The notes beneath the pieces were generated by a model. It did not search any database and was not told the origin of the DNA. It saw only the letters and a list, made by a program, of their open reading frames with translations. Positions 16,108-24,572 of a stretch of DNA of 64,000 nt are shown here, piece after piece. The stretch comes from Pseudomonadales bacterium (lineage in GTDB: Bacteria; Pseudomonadota; Gammaproteobacteria; Pseudomonadales; Azotimanducaceae). The position numbers and the translations under genes were made by a program. The stretch is taken from NCBI GenBank assembly GCA_012103505.1, contig WLWP01000001.1, forward strand, positions 4,030,001-4,094,000. The letters are read 5' to 3'. How positions within the stretch are numbered: position 1 is the first letter of the stretch; each line of letters opens with the position of its first letter.

Positions 16108-16131
16108 TCAGATTGACACTAAGTTGGGCAC
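16108..16131 (+). repeat. 24-bp direct repeat, copy 2
   Basis: TCAGATTGACACTAAGTTGG followed by GCAC matches 5751-5774 at 23 of 24 bases in the same orientation. The two copies bracket about 10.3 kb that contains the YHS-DoxX operon, the MBL/MFS pair and the GST-Rieske operon. Confidence 0.7.
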
Positions 16132-16290
16132 TTTGTAGGTTGGCTTCTCGAATAAAGCTGCCGTTTCGATGGCATTTAGTTCAATGCGTGCAATCGACCC
16201 CAAGCCGACAAGAATTGTTCAGGTTAGATTTGTAGCCTTGGCGATAAGATTGGCTATCGACAGAAGGCTGGTTTCGAAATAAATTATTTG

Positions 16291-16314
16291 TCATTGACTA
16301 ATTTTAGTCGATGA
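16291..16314. promoter_or_regulatory. Candidate TetR operator upstream of the carotenoid oxygenase gene
   Basis: TCATTGACTAA and TTAGTCGATGA form an 11-bp inverted repeat (one mismatch) around two bases, 36 bases before the ATG. Its core TGACTAA/TTAGTC matches the palindrome next to the tetR gene at 18778-18792, so both are probably bound by that regulator. Confidence 0.65.
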
Positions 16315-16350
16315 CTTAATTTTAGGTCTCCCTATCGTGGAGAACTCCGA

Positions 16351-17784
16351 ATGCAAATTCCTGTTCCTAATCTACTTTCTATCATGCGTCCAAACCCGGT
16401 GGAGAGTGATTACAAAATCACAACTATTGAAGGCAATCTCCCCAGAGATTTGAACGGGGTTCTTTATAGAAATGCCCCCAATCAGAGAGTGTTGCCAGAT
16501 GGTGGTCCTGGGGCTTTACACCTGTTTGATGGTGATGGGTATATCAGCGCTATAACTTTTTTGGATGGTGTGGCCCACGTTAGAAGTCGCTATGCGGCTA
16601 CACCAAGTTTCCTGTTCGAGAAGAACGAGAATGCATTCTGTCTAGGAACTCTAGGCGCGGAAGCTGATGTAACGGTTAAAAACGTTCCACCCAACTATCA
16701 AGCCAACACAAACGTTGTGTTTCATGCGGGACGGTTATGGGCAATGCAAGAAACCATGCCGCCCTTTTTTATGGACCCAAGAACTTTGGAGTCCAAGGGG
16801 ATGTGGGACTACAACGGTCAAATGTTAGGTTCCGCTTCGAGCGCCCATCCAAAGATCGACCCACTTACGGGGCAAATGATCCAATGTGGGTATCAACCTC
16901 AAGCACCCAATTTCCAGCTTTATGTTATTGAAGGGGACGGCGAGGTTTCGTTAGCGGAGAATGTGCCAGTACCGTGGGCGAGCAAGTTCCACGAGGTGGC
17001 CATCACCGAGAATTTTGTAGTGATTCCTGTTGGCGCCGTTGATATTGACTCGGGTCAGCTCAATGAACGAGATCCGCTAGCCGGTCTCAAGGCATTGAGG
17101 GCGCGACCAGATCTAAACCTGCAGTTTGGAATTAAAGCTCGCATTGCCGGTAGCACAGTACGATGGTTTGAAACGCCCTCAAGTCACTACATTTTCCATA
17201 CTGGCAACGCATTCGAAAAGAACGGCAAGATCTACATGGATGCGTGCACGTTCGTAGACATGGAAGGCATGATTGAGAACCTAAAATGTCTACGAAGCGG
17301 GTATGCGGACATCCGGTCAGGTTCGTTTCTTTACCGCTATGAATTCGATCTAGACAAAGGCACGTGTATTGCAACTCAACTGAGTGACCTTCTTGCAGAA
17401 CTCCCACGCATCGATGACCGACGACTGGGGTACGAAAGCAATTTTGGATACGCATCAGTTGGCAAACCCGGCGCCGGAACGTTTCGCGGCTTAATCAAAT
17501 ACACCATGCAGGGTGAGATTCTAGCTGAGCAGAGCTACGTAGATGACCAGTTCATCAGTGAGCCTGTGTTCGTCCCCCGAAGTCAAGATGCGGCAGAAGA
17601 TGATGGATACATCCTAGCGCTTCGATATGACGCGCAGGCTGATCGCTCAGGTCTCGATATCCTAGATGCGCGGGAGATAGATGGCGAGCCGGTTGCACGT
17701 CTCTGGTTTGATGAACGGACTCCGTTCAGCGTACATGGAAGTTGGGTGGATGCCCCGCAGTTGGAAAACTTGGGAGGTTGCTAG
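16351..17784 (+). CDS. Carotenoid/stilbene cleavage oxygenase (RPE65/CCD family)
   Basis: The 477-residue protein is a carotenoid-cleavage-dioxygenase family member: a seven-bladed propeller with a non-haem iron held by four His. The four are visible as His166 (SAHPKID), His214 (KFHEVAI), His283 (YIFHTGN) and His462 (SVHGSW). The N terminus has GNLPRDLNGVLYRN and HLFDGDGYISAI, standard family blocks. Such bacterial enzymes split apocarotenoids or lignin-derived stilbenes. A palindrome for the TetR regulator lies 36 bases upstream. The stop overlaps the GTG of the broken nitroreductase-like gene. Confidence 0.9.
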   Translation: MQIPVPNLLSIMRPNPVESDYKITTIEGNLPRDLNGVLYRNAPNQRVLPDGGPGALHLFDGDGYISAITFLDGVAHVRSRYAATPSFLFEKNENAFCLGTLGAEADVTVKNVPPNYQANTNVVFHAGRLWAMQETMPPFFMDPRTLESKGMWDYNGQMLGSASSAHPKIDPLTGQMIQCGYQPQAPNFQLYVIEGDGEVSLAENVPVPWASKFHEVAITENFVVIPVGAVDIDSGQLNERDPLAGLKALRARPDLNLQFGIKARIAGSTVRWFETPSSHYIFHTGNAFEKNGKIYMDACTFVDMEGMIENLKCLRSGYADIRSGSFLYRYEFDLDKGTCIATQLSDLLAELPRIDDRRLGYESNFGYASVGKPGAGTFRGLIKYTMQGEILAEQSYVDDQFISEPVFVPRSQDAAEDDGYILALRYDAQADRSGLDILDAREIDGEPVARLWFDERTPFSVHGSWVDAPQLENLGGC

Positions 17785-18049
17785 TGGAATCATCACAAGC
17801 ATTGCCCAAAGAAATTCTCGATCACATACGCCCCTACGAAGAAGATCCAGAAAAAGCACACCTCTGGGATTCGTCTCCATTTGGTGGTCCTGGCGTTCTT
17901 ACCACGTTGTTATTGAGACAGTGGGCCGTCCCTCTGGCGAAGACAAGTCGACACCATTGCTATATCAGCGCGTCGAAAGCGGGTTCTTGGTGGTCGCCTC
18001 AAATTGTTGCGGAGTGTGGAACTGCGTTAATGGGGTCAGCCCTACCTGA
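17784..18049 (+). pseudogene. Frameshifted deazaflavin-dependent nitroreductase-like (DUF385) gene
   Basis: A GTG at 17784 follows GGAGG (17773-17777) and opens a frame (LPKEILDHIRPYEEDPEKAH...GPGVLTTLLLR). At about 17918 the family continues in another frame (TVGRPSGEDKSTPLLYQRV, then GFLVVASN), so one base appears lost there. That frame stops at 18047-18049, before the family's usual C-terminal half, although YLMHVG in a third frame may be a further remnant. Fusing the frames gives the expected F420/deazaflavin nitroreductase block (GRxSGxxRxTPL). It is either a real pseudogene or a sequencing error. It was co-transcribed with the carotenoid oxygenase gene. Confidence 0.65.
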
Positions 18050-18096
18050 TGCACGTTGGGGGATGTTTGGTCTTGTCACCGACTGAGCGCTGAATA

Positions 18097-18768
18097 TTAA
18101 AGCGCGGTCAGTTTCTCTATTAGTTGCTTGTGAAATGATGGTTTCGCGTCTGCTGCGAGTGTGATGTACATGGAGCGAAGCATTTGCTTACGAAACTCAG
18201 CTAGGGGGATTAGTCGCAGTGCCCAGTCTCTTGAGGCAATGCGGACAGCGGCAAGAGTCTGTTCGGCCAGGTCCTCTGCTTTGATTTTTCCTTTCGTCTT
18301 TCCTGTTTCCTGCGCTCTCCGGTACATATTGATCGTCAGGGGTAACGCCCAGCTCGTGAAGTATCCGTTCTTACCCCAGATCATTTCCTGATCTGAAAAA
18401 TATTCATTGGCGATAAGCGCACCTCGATAGAAGTCTTCATCTTTTCCAAAAAGTGTTGTGGAGTCCTCTGCGATAACTTCAGCCATGGTTAACGCGTCAA
18501 CATCTGGCATCTCGTCCCATCGACCATCCAAGGTTTTCATGGTCTCGGAGATGAGGAGGAGAAGTATCTGATCTTTATTGCCGATCAGATTGTAGAGAGT
18601 CGGCTGGCTCACGCCCGCTGATTTCGCAAGTGATCGGGTGTTTAGTTCTTGGAAGCCGTGTTCCGCAATCGCACGCCGCGCTTCAGCGAGAATCCGCTGA
18701 CGGCGTTTTTCCATATTGACTTCTCTCGTGCTGGTCGAAGGCAAAACAGCATCCTCTGATTTTCTCAC
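18097..18768 (-). CDS. TetR-family transcriptional regulator
   Basis: The 223-residue protein has a TetR helix-turn-helix at about residues 20-65 (RILAEARRAIAEHGF, then TRSLAKSAGVSQPTLYNLIG) and an all-helical ligand domain. The start may instead be the ATG at 18714 (MEKRRQRILAEARR). A 15-bp palindrome at 18778-18792, ten bases upstream of the longer start, shares its core with the one in front of the carotenoid oxygenase gene. This supports autoregulation and control of the convergently placed 16351-18049 unit. The ligand is unknown, presumably an aromatic or apocarotenoid compound. Confidence 0.85.
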   Translation of the reverse strand: MRKSEDAVLPSTSTREVNMEKRRQRILAEARRAIAEHGFQELNTRSLAKSAGVSQPTLYNLIGNKDQILLLLISETMKTLDGRWDEMPDVDALTMAEVIAEDSTTLFGKDEDFYRGALIANEYFSDQEMIWGKNGYFTSWALPLTINMYRRAQETGKTKGKIKAEDLAEQTLAAVRIASRDWALRLIPLAEFRKQMLRSMYITLAADAKPSFHKQLIEKLTAL

Positions 18769-18777
18769 ATTAATGTC

Positions 18778-18792
18778 TTAGTCAGTGACTAA
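18778..18792. promoter_or_regulatory. Candidate TetR autoregulatory operator
   Basis: TTAGTCAGTGACTAA is a palindrome with one central odd base. TTAGTC...TGACTAA recurs in the operator at 16291-16314. Confidence 0.65.
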
Positions 18793-19148
18793 AGATCGCC
18801 AATTATGAAATTGTCCCGCTCTAGGATCAAGGTTTCGAACGAGAGATGCATGAGTTAACGCAGTAGGTTCGAACTGTGCGTACGCTCGTGGCCGTGAGCT
18901 GCCTTTTTCCGGGAGTTTCAGTAGGAGATTGATTTGAACTGTTCATCTATGCCTCCAAGTCAGTGGCCGCGTGCGTAATAGCACCACGAATACAGTGGTA
19001 GGCCGCGATGGCTGCTAACATGATTTGTGATCGGCCTTGAGAATCGCCCGGAATTGGCTGTAATAAAGGGGGCGGTAAGTTGAATCCCAACAATTTCCCC
19101 ACATCGGCTGGAGGTAAAGAATGATGGGGTGTAATAAGTCACTGCTTT
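18793..19148. other. Gap without a supported gene
   Basis: Reading both strands, I find no gene with a credible start and family match in this stretch. A minus-strand frame without stops (about 19144-18957) lacks a start codon with a ribosome binding site. No integrase remnant is recognisable. Confidence 0.5.
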
Positions 19149-19173
19149 ATATGGTGGCCAGAGACAGAATCGA
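19149..19173 (-). repeat. 25-bp duplicate of the tRNA-Phe 3' end (att-like)
   Basis: ATATGGTGGCCAGAGACAGA followed by ATCGA is identical to 19240-19264, which is the last part of tRNA-Phe (T-arm 3' half, acceptor stem and CCA, read on the minus strand) plus three flanking bases. The duplicate lacks the rest of the tRNA. Such 3'-end copies are the classic footprint of tRNA-targeting integrases. The 66 bases between the copies include a palindrome CGACACGTGTCG at 19193-19204. Confidence 0.75.
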
Positions 19174-19242
19174 GCCGCCAACCGCGTTGTGGCGACACGT
19201 GTCGGCAGTAAGTTTCTAACGAAGTGAATACTTTAAAGAATA

Positions 19243-19318
<76 letters not shown>

Positions 19319-19393
19319 ATATGCGGGCTGCGGCGAGCGGCGTATTAAAGCGGGGTCGTTCAGCTGCGTCAACTCAATGTTGTGTCTCGAATA

Positions 19394-19675
19394 TCACGCC
19401 TCCGGCGCTGTGGGTTCAATGTACCCTTCAGCGCGATCGACGGCTTCGTTATTAAAGTAATGCCACATTTGCTCCGTGAGATATTTGCGCGCCTCTGGAT
19501 CAATGAGGGACAGATGTTTCTCATTGATCAGCATGGTTTGTAACTCCTGCCATTCATCCCAAGCGCGTTGAGAGACCATCGCAAAGATCTTCTCCCCATT
19601 GGCGCCTGGCACAGGTTGTTTTTCTAGTCCGGGTAGCTCGGTCTTGTAGCGAGAACAGACGACTGTTTTAGGCAT
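19394..19675 (-). CDS. yggX: Fe(2+)-trafficking / oxidative damage protection protein YggX
   Basis: The 93-residue cytoplasmic protein begins MPKTVVCSRYKTELPGLE with the conserved Cys7 and ends with a two-helix domain (WHYFNNEAVDRAEGYI), matching YggX along its length. It helps protect iron-sulfur proteins from oxidants. A longer frame to 19744 is only overlap with mutY; the ATG at 19675 overlaps the mutY end by eight bases, so the two are coupled. mutY's own [4Fe-4S] cluster makes the pairing sensible. Confidence 0.95.
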   Translation of the reverse strand: MPKTVVCSRYKTELPGLEKQPVPGANGEKIFAMVSQRAWDEWQELQTMLINEKHLSLIDPEARKYLTEQMWHYFNNEAVDRAEGYIEPTAPEA

Positions 19676-20747
19676 TTTCCGCGAAAGGTGGTTGTAGACT
19701 GGCGATGAGTTTAACCGCTGGGGCGGAAAGACCAATACGTTCATTTCCTGAAGTTAAGTGTTCGGGAAAGACCCACCGTTGCTCTAAACCCTCACGAACG
19801 AGTGACGGGTCTCCGGCTACTTGGATGTAGACCGGCTCGATATCCAGATGAAAGTGCGTGAAGGTATGCCTAAACCGTGGTGCGATGTGGGCTGATTCCA
19901 TTTGCTCCGACGAGTAACCCAACTCGGTGATGAACGAGTCGGGGCTTTGTTCGATTGGACGTTCCGGTGGTGTCCAAAGCCCACCCCACAATCCATCGGC
20001 GGGCTTCTGTTCGAGCAGCGTCGCGCCGCTTTTTTGTGTGACCACGAAGAAACGCGCTTCGCGGATAGGCTTTTCAGTCTTTGGTTTTCGTTCAGGATAA
20101 GCCTCGGTCGTGCCTTCGCGGTATGCCGCACAGCCACTGGCAACTGGGCAACTACCGCAAAGCGGTTTGCGGCGACTACAGATCGTTGCACCGAGGTCCA
20201 TGATCGCTTGTGTGTAGATATTGGTTCGTTTTTTCGGGGTGTGCATCTCTGCATATCGCCACAGCTGCTGCGCGACTGCAGTAACGCCGAGATACCCCGC
20301 TTGCGCGTGATACCGGGCTAGAACCCTCTTCACGTTGCCATCAAGAATGGTGGCGTGCTGTTGCATGGCGATCGCTCTGATCGCTCCTGCTGTCGAACGT
20401 CCTATACCCGGTAGCGCTTCGAGCTGGTCTTGAGAATTGGGAAATTGACCATCGTGTGTTGCAACGATTGTGACAGCGGTTTTGTGCAGGTTGCGCGCGC
20501 GCGCGTAATAACCGAGCCCCGTCCACAGGTGTAACACCTCATCCAGATCAGCCCTGGCTAGTTCATCTACAGTTGGGAAGCGATCGACAAATCGGTTGAA
20601 GTAGCCGATGACTGTTGCAACCTGAGTCTGTTGCAGCATGATTTCGCTCAGCCAGACCCGATAAGGTGTGATGTCTTGTTGCCAAGGGAGATCTTTGCGC
20701 CCGTGTTGGTCGTGCCAAGTTAGCAGGCGTTCCGCGAACTCATCCAT
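19668..20747 (-). CDS. mutY: A/G-specific adenine DNA glycosylase MutY
   Basis: MutY removes adenine mispaired with 8-oxoguanine. The protein of about 359 residues shows the catalytic Glu35 region (SEIMLQQTQV), a helix-hairpin-helix (LPGIGRSTAGAI), the iron-sulfur ligands C-x6-C-x2-C-x5-C (CSRRKPLCGSCPVASGC), and a C-terminal NUDIX-like 8-oxoG-sensing domain (WGGLWTPPER...). The start at 20747 (MDEFAERLL) fits the family; an ATG at 20786 would overlap the end of asmA by 32 bases. It lies between asmA and yggX in a minus-strand operon leading to tRNA-Phe. Confidence 0.95.
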   Translation of the reverse strand: MDEFAERLLTWHDQHGRKDLPWQQDITPYRVWLSEIMLQQTQVATVIGYFNRFVDRFPTVDELARADLDEVLHLWTGLGYYARARNLHKTAVTIVATHDGQFPNSQDQLEALPGIGRSTAGAIRAIAMQQHATILDGNVKRVLARYHAQAGYLGVTAVAQQLWRYAEMHTPKKRTNIYTQAIMDLGATICSRRKPLCGSCPVASGCAAYREGTTEAYPERKPKTEKPIREARFFVVTQKSGATLLEQKPADGLWGGLWTPPERPIEQSPDSFITELGYSSEQMESAHIAPRFRHTFTHFHLDIEPVYIQVAGDPSLVREGLEQRWVFPEHLTSGNERIGLSAPAVKLIASLQPPFAENA

Positions 20748-20754
20748 CCTTGCG

Positions 20755-22278
20755 CTAATCGCGATCGAGAGCGCGGCCGATGGCATCCAGAAGACTTCGA
20801 GCAGTATCTCGATATTCTTCCGGAACCTTTTCGTCGATCTTCTTTTCCAACTTGCGGCGCAAACCTGTGTCGCTGTCGCTCTTCAGCGCGCTTGCGATTA
20901 GGGTTTTAGTAGCGTCATTGTCGAGTTTGCATTTGATGTCCTGCGAAGCACCGGAACATCGCATCGGCAGCGGTGTATCTTGCAGGATAGGGTTAACAAC
21001 ATACGGGCTACCTTCCGGCGCCTCTCTAAAAGTCACGTTGGCAAGCATGTTAATCTTGTCCGTTGTGTAGTCGTAGATACCTTCGCCATCAATGAAGAGA
21101 TTGTCGAGTTGGATGTTGAGGACTTGATTTTGGCCACGCGTCTCGAGTTTGCCAATGAAAGTCTCATACACCCAAGTATCGGGCCATTTTGCAAAAGAAT
21201 CTGAACTGCGGGTGATAGCCGCCAAATGTGCCATTTGTTGTTTTAGTGCGGAGACATCGAGCTCACCCTGACCGCCATCAAACACTTGGTCTGACGATAT
21301 GGAGTTCATGAGCTCGGCTTCAGTATTGCCCTGCATCGTGATCTCACCAGTTAACCCGAGCGGGGCGACCCAGTGTACAGAGCGGTTGGTCCAATCGATG
21401 AGCCTCTTGCTGTCTACACCATCAACTTCTGGCAGGATACGCCAACGGATAGGTTGTGCGGCAAGGTCGACGTCGATTTCGGTGATCACCGAGCCGCCCA
21501 GAAAATCTTTGATCTCGGCGAAGACGTTGAGGTTGTCGGTTAGGTTGGTGATTTTGAGGTCGCCTCCAGTGAATGTCTCTGTGCCCACAGTGAGTTCGGT
21601 CATGACACAATCTGCTATGACATCTAAACCGCGCAAGGTAGCCACCGGCAACAACGCCTCATCTGAAACGCCTGCCTCAGGTGGCGAGCTGCCGTTGTCC
21701 AAAGCGTCTATGTCACAGACTGCTGTAAGTTGATCGGAGGTAATCGTCGTGTCGGTCAACTTGATCGCTTCGCGAGACATTTCGGTGGCGGGCTGATAGG
21801 TAATGGTGCCAACCAACGTACCTGCGATTGGTATCTCTTCACCTGCGGTGAGGTGGTTGCCCTCGATACTTAAGCTAGCGGGCTCACCGGGTGTGAAGTC
21901 TGTTAGAACGAGCTGAGTAATTTTCGTTACGTTGCCGTCTTCAGTGATCGAAGTGTTGGTCAGCTGGAGTGCGCTAACTTTCCATTTGTTGACGTCCTGC
22001 CACATCGCTGACAGATCCAACTTCAGGTCCAATGCGGCAGCGCGCGTGTGCCGTCCGGCGTCGGTGACTTCCAAGTCTTCGATTTGCAGGGTGAGCGGGG
22101 GGAACAGTTGCCAGCGTAAGTCGCCGTGAATCTTGACGTCAACGCCGGTTTGATCAGCGATCAGCGCCTCTACGTCGGGCTTTAACCGGTCAGTGTTTTG
22201 CAGATAAAAGTATGCAGCCACGAATGTGGCCAGCACGATCGCTACTGTAAAACTGACGAATCGTATGAAAATCCGCAC
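20755..22278 (-). CDS. asmA: AsmA family protein
   Basis: The 507-residue protein begins with one N-terminal membrane helix (MRIFIRFVSFTVAIVLATF) and then the AsmA domain opening (LIADQTGVDVKIHGDLRWQLFP, a family hallmark in shortened form). The rest is a long beta-rich periplasmic domain of the type now placed with bridge-like lipid transporters. AsmA influences outer-membrane composition. It is somewhat shorter than E. coli AsmA (about 617 residues). It is followed directly by mutY. Confidence 0.85.
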   Translation of the reverse strand: MRIFIRFVSFTVAIVLATFVAAYFYLQNTDRLKPDVEALIADQTGVDVKIHGDLRWQLFPPLTLQIEDLEVTDAGRHTRAAALDLKLDLSAMWQDVNKWKVSALQLTNTSITEDGNVTKITQLVLTDFTPGEPASLSIEGNHLTAGEEIPIAGTLVGTITYQPATEMSREAIKLTDTTITSDQLTAVCDIDALDNGSSPPEAGVSDEALLPVATLRGLDVIADCVMTELTVGTETFTGGDLKITNLTDNLNVFAEIKDFLGGSVITEIDVDLAAQPIRWRILPEVDGVDSKRLIDWTNRSVHWVAPLGLTGEITMQGNTEAELMNSISSDQVFDGGQGELDVSALKQQMAHLAAITRSSDSFAKWPDTWVYETFIGKLETRGQNQVLNIQLDNLFIDGEGIYDYTTDKINMLANVTFREAPEGSPYVVNPILQDTPLPMRCSGASQDIKCKLDNDATKTLIASALKSDSDTGLRRKLEKKIDEKVPEEYRDTARSLLDAIGRALDRD

Positions 22279-22314
22279 GGCACGCTCCTATCTCAGAAGC
22301 GTGCAGTATAAGTC

Positions 22315-22530
22315 TTAAGTCTGTCGCGTTGCTGAACGGCGCAAAATTCTTCCTGGATGCCAGTCTCTTGGCCAAACGGCCGCTGGTCCGGAACGACCAG
22401 TCCAAGTTTTGAGCTGACGGCTCAGTTTTGATTGCGCTTCAGAATGGGATTCGAATGGTCCAATGGCTTGATTGCCGCGCACGCGGTAGTACCACTGGTT
22501 ATCTTCTCCCTGATATATCCGGTCACTCAT
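22315..22530 (-). CDS. Small DUF6316-like protein
   Basis: This protein of about 71 residues reads MSDRIYQGEDNQWYYRVRGN, then IGPFESHSEAQSKL, the pattern of short gammaproteobacterial proteins I recall as DUF6316 (W(Y/F)(Y/F)R.R.....GPF.S..EA). The C terminus is Arg-rich. The start is uncertain: ATGs at 22551 and 22593 are also in frame, none with a strong ribosome binding site. Function is unknown. It lies 36 bases upstream of asmA on the same strand. Confidence 0.5.
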   Translation of the reverse strand: MSDRIYQGEDNQWYYRVRGNQAIGPFESHSEAQSKLSRQLKTWTGRSGPAAVWPRDWHPGRILRRSATRQT

Positions 22531-22758
22531 ACCGGCCCCCTTGCCTTTCATCCCTTCGCGGAAGTCCTGTCGTGAAAGGGCAAATTTTTCCATTTTATAA
22601 TGTTGAGCTTTTGTGCGAATGCACCCCGAAAGGCGTCGCTGCTTGTTAGTATCTGTTTTTTAGCTCAACAGTGTCCCTATAGCCGCTCGAGGATCGCGCA
22701 TTTTTAGGGTAACTGCAAAGCTTTCTTGTGAAGCAAATGTAAAAAAGGATGACATATT

Positions 22759-23142
22759 ATGTCCGTCGGTACCTTTGATCCGAATGCTGCCGAAAACTCG
22801 TTTGATATCGAGCTCGCAAGAGAGCTTCTGGACCTGTTTGATGGCGAAGAGATCACGCTGGGTAAGGCTGGGGAGCTGCGTTACGCCATTCTGGGTCGCC
22901 ACGCGGGTTGGGCGGGTGCTTCGGATAACCTTTTGGATGAGGAGCTTATTGGGCTGGCCAAAGTGTTCACCCTGCTCGAGCACCAATATGCGACGTTCAA
23001 GGCAGGATCAGATTCGCCTGTTATTGCCATGGTGCGTGCGTTGAAAGGCCGTGGTCAGTGGGATAAATCGCTGACCCAATGGATAAAGGCACATACAGAC
23101 AACCGATTCTTGCCCCATGGCAGCTTGATGGACCGGCTATAG
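22759..23142 (+). CDS. Unrecognised 127-residue soluble protein
   Basis: The product is acidic to neutral, mostly helical by eye (ELARELLDLFDGEEITLGKAGE, DEELIGLAKVFTLLEHQYATFK in part), with no signal peptide, Cys pairs or known motif. AAGG lies about ten bases before the ATG, and codon pattern and length suggest a real gene. It precedes hisB on the same strand, separated by 96 bases with a hairpin and a hisB promoter, so it is probably its own unit. I do not recognise the family. Confidence 0.6.
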   Translation: MSVGTFDPNAAENSFDIELARELLDLFDGEEITLGKAGELRYAILGRHAGWAGASDNLLDEELIGLAKVFTLLEHQYATFKAGSDSPVIAMVRALKGRGQWDKSLTQWIKAHTDNRFLPHGSLMDRL

Positions 23143-23159
23143 AGGTCTAATTCTTGACT

Positions 23160-23178
23160 GACATGCGTCGAGCATGTC
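23160..23178. repeat. 7-bp inverted repeat between 22759 gene and hisB
   Basis: GACATGC and GCATGTC flank GTCGA just after the upstream gene and before the hisB promoter region (a TAGAAT -10-like hexamer follows at about 23203). It could be a weak terminator or an operator; there is no T-tract. Confidence 0.35.
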
Positions 23179-23238
23179 GCTGTTAACCGTTGTCGGATAT
23201 CGCTAGAATCCGCGCCACTTAAAGTTAGGGCCAAACGT

Positions 23239-23835
23239 ATGAGCGCAGATCGCGTCGCGACTGTACAAAGGGATACCTCAGAAACCAAAATCACGGTTAC
23301 GGTGAATCTCGACGGTACGGGTCAATCTCAGCTGAAAACGGGCATCCCGTTTTTTGAACACATGCTCACTCAGATCGCACGACACGGTTTGATCGATATG
23401 ACGATCGACGCTGACGGCGACTTAGAAATTGATGCCCATCACACCGTAGAGGATGTTGGGATAGTGCTTGGCCAAGCTTTTACTCAAGCCCTTGGTGATA
23501 AAACGGGCATTGTTCGTTATGGCCATGCATATGTGCCACTAGATGAGGCGTTGTCACGCGTTGTCATCGACCTGTCTGGACGTCCTGGTCTTTTTTATGA
23601 TGTTGCCTACACGCGTCCTCGCGTCGGAGACTTTGACGTCGATTTATTGCGCGAGTTTTTCCAAGGTTTTGTGAACCACGGTATGGCGACGATTCATCTG
23701 GATAATCTCAAAGGTGAGAACGCTCACCACCAGGCAGAGACTTTGTTCAAAGCCTTTGGTCGCGCATTGCGCGTTGCCGTGACACCAGATCCGCGTATGG
23801 CGGGTATTGTGCCTTCAACCAAGGGCGCGCTTTAG
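23239..23835 (+). CDS. hisB: Imidazoleglycerol-phosphate dehydratase
   Basis: HisB catalyses the sixth step of histidine synthesis. The 198-residue monofunctional form has all Mn-binding blocks: [24 protein letters not shown], and the later [21 protein letters not shown] region. There is no fused phosphatase domain. The TAG stop overlaps the GTG start of hisA. In most relatives hisH sits between hisB and hisA; here there is no room for it. Confidence 0.97.
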   Translation: MSADRVATVQRDTSETKITVTVNLDGTGQSQLKTGIPFFEHMLTQIARHGLIDMTIDADGDLEIDAHHTVEDVGIVLGQAFTQALGDKTGIVRYGHAYVPLDEALSRVVIDLSGRPGLFYDVAYTRPRVGDFDVDLLREFFQGFVNHGMATIHLDNLKGENAHHQAETLFKAFGRALRVAVTPDPRMAGIVPSTKGAL

Positions 23836-24572
23836 TGCTACTGATTCCAGCCATCGATCTCAAAGAAGGTCAGTGCGTGCGATTGCGCCAGGGGCGCATG
23901 GATGATGCAACAGTATTTTCGAAAGATCCTGTCGCGATGGCAGCGCATTGGCGCGATCAGGGTGCTCGTCGCTTGCACATCGTAGATCTTGATGGGGCGT
24001 TTGCAGGTCAGCCTAAGAATCGTGATCTCATTGAACAGATGGTCGCCGTCATGGGCTCGATACCCGTGCAAGTTGGTGGCGGAATTAGGACGCGAGAGAC
24101 CATCGCTGCTTACCTCGATGCAGGGGTTAGTGCGGCGATAATTGGTACGAAAGCTGTTGAAGATCCAGAATTCTTGCGACAAGTAGCGTCTTCGTTCCCT
24201 AAGCAAATTATTTTGGGTCTCGACGCGCGTGCGGGAAAAGTCGCGACCGAAGGATGGGATGAAACGTCGACTGTTGAAGCGGTTGATCTCGCTATCGCGG
24301 CCAAGGCGCTAGCCCTTGCCGGGATCGTCTATACCGATATAGATCGAGACGGCATGATGACTGGGCTTAATGTTACGGCGACTGCTGAGCTCGCTCGACG
24401 GTCAGAAGTCCCTGTAATTGCCTCTGGCGGTGTCACGACCCTGGAAGATCTAGCTACTCTGAAGGACGCCTTTGCCGATATCCCGGAGCTGCTATTTGGG
24501 GCCATCACTGGCCGAGCGATATACGAAGGCTCGTTGGATGTGACTGCCGGACAAGCCCTGCTTGATGCATAG
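23835..24572 (+). CDS. hisA: ProFAR isomerase (phosphoribosylformimino-AICAR-P isomerase)
   Basis: The 245-residue TIM barrel starts MLLIPAIDLKEGQCVRLRQG with the catalytic Asp8 in its usual place and has the phosphate-binding loops VQVGGGIRT and IASGGVTT, and the second acid in YTDIDRDGM. It performs the Amadori rearrangement in histidine synthesis. It begins with GTG overlapping the hisB stop. Its 3' end overlaps the convergent deacetylase-like gene by 68 bases. hisF does not follow. Confidence 0.97.
   Translation: MLLIPAIDLKEGQCVRLRQGRMDDATVFSKDPVAMAAHWRDQGARRLHIVDLDGAFAGQPKNRDLIEQMVAVMGSIPVQVGGGIRTRETIAAYLDAGVSAAIIGTKAVEDPEFLRQVASSFPKQIILGLDARAGKVATEGWDETSTVEAVDLAIAAKALALAGIVYTDIDRDGMMTGLNVTATAELARRSEVPVIASGGVTTLEDLATLKDAFADIPELLFGAITGRAIYEGSLDVTAGQALLDA

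Noticed and set aside
18957..19144. Minus-strand stop-free stretch of about 60 codons left of the tRNA-Phe duplicate
   Set aside because: It has no standard start codon with a ribosome binding site and no recognisable family match; no integrase motif is present.
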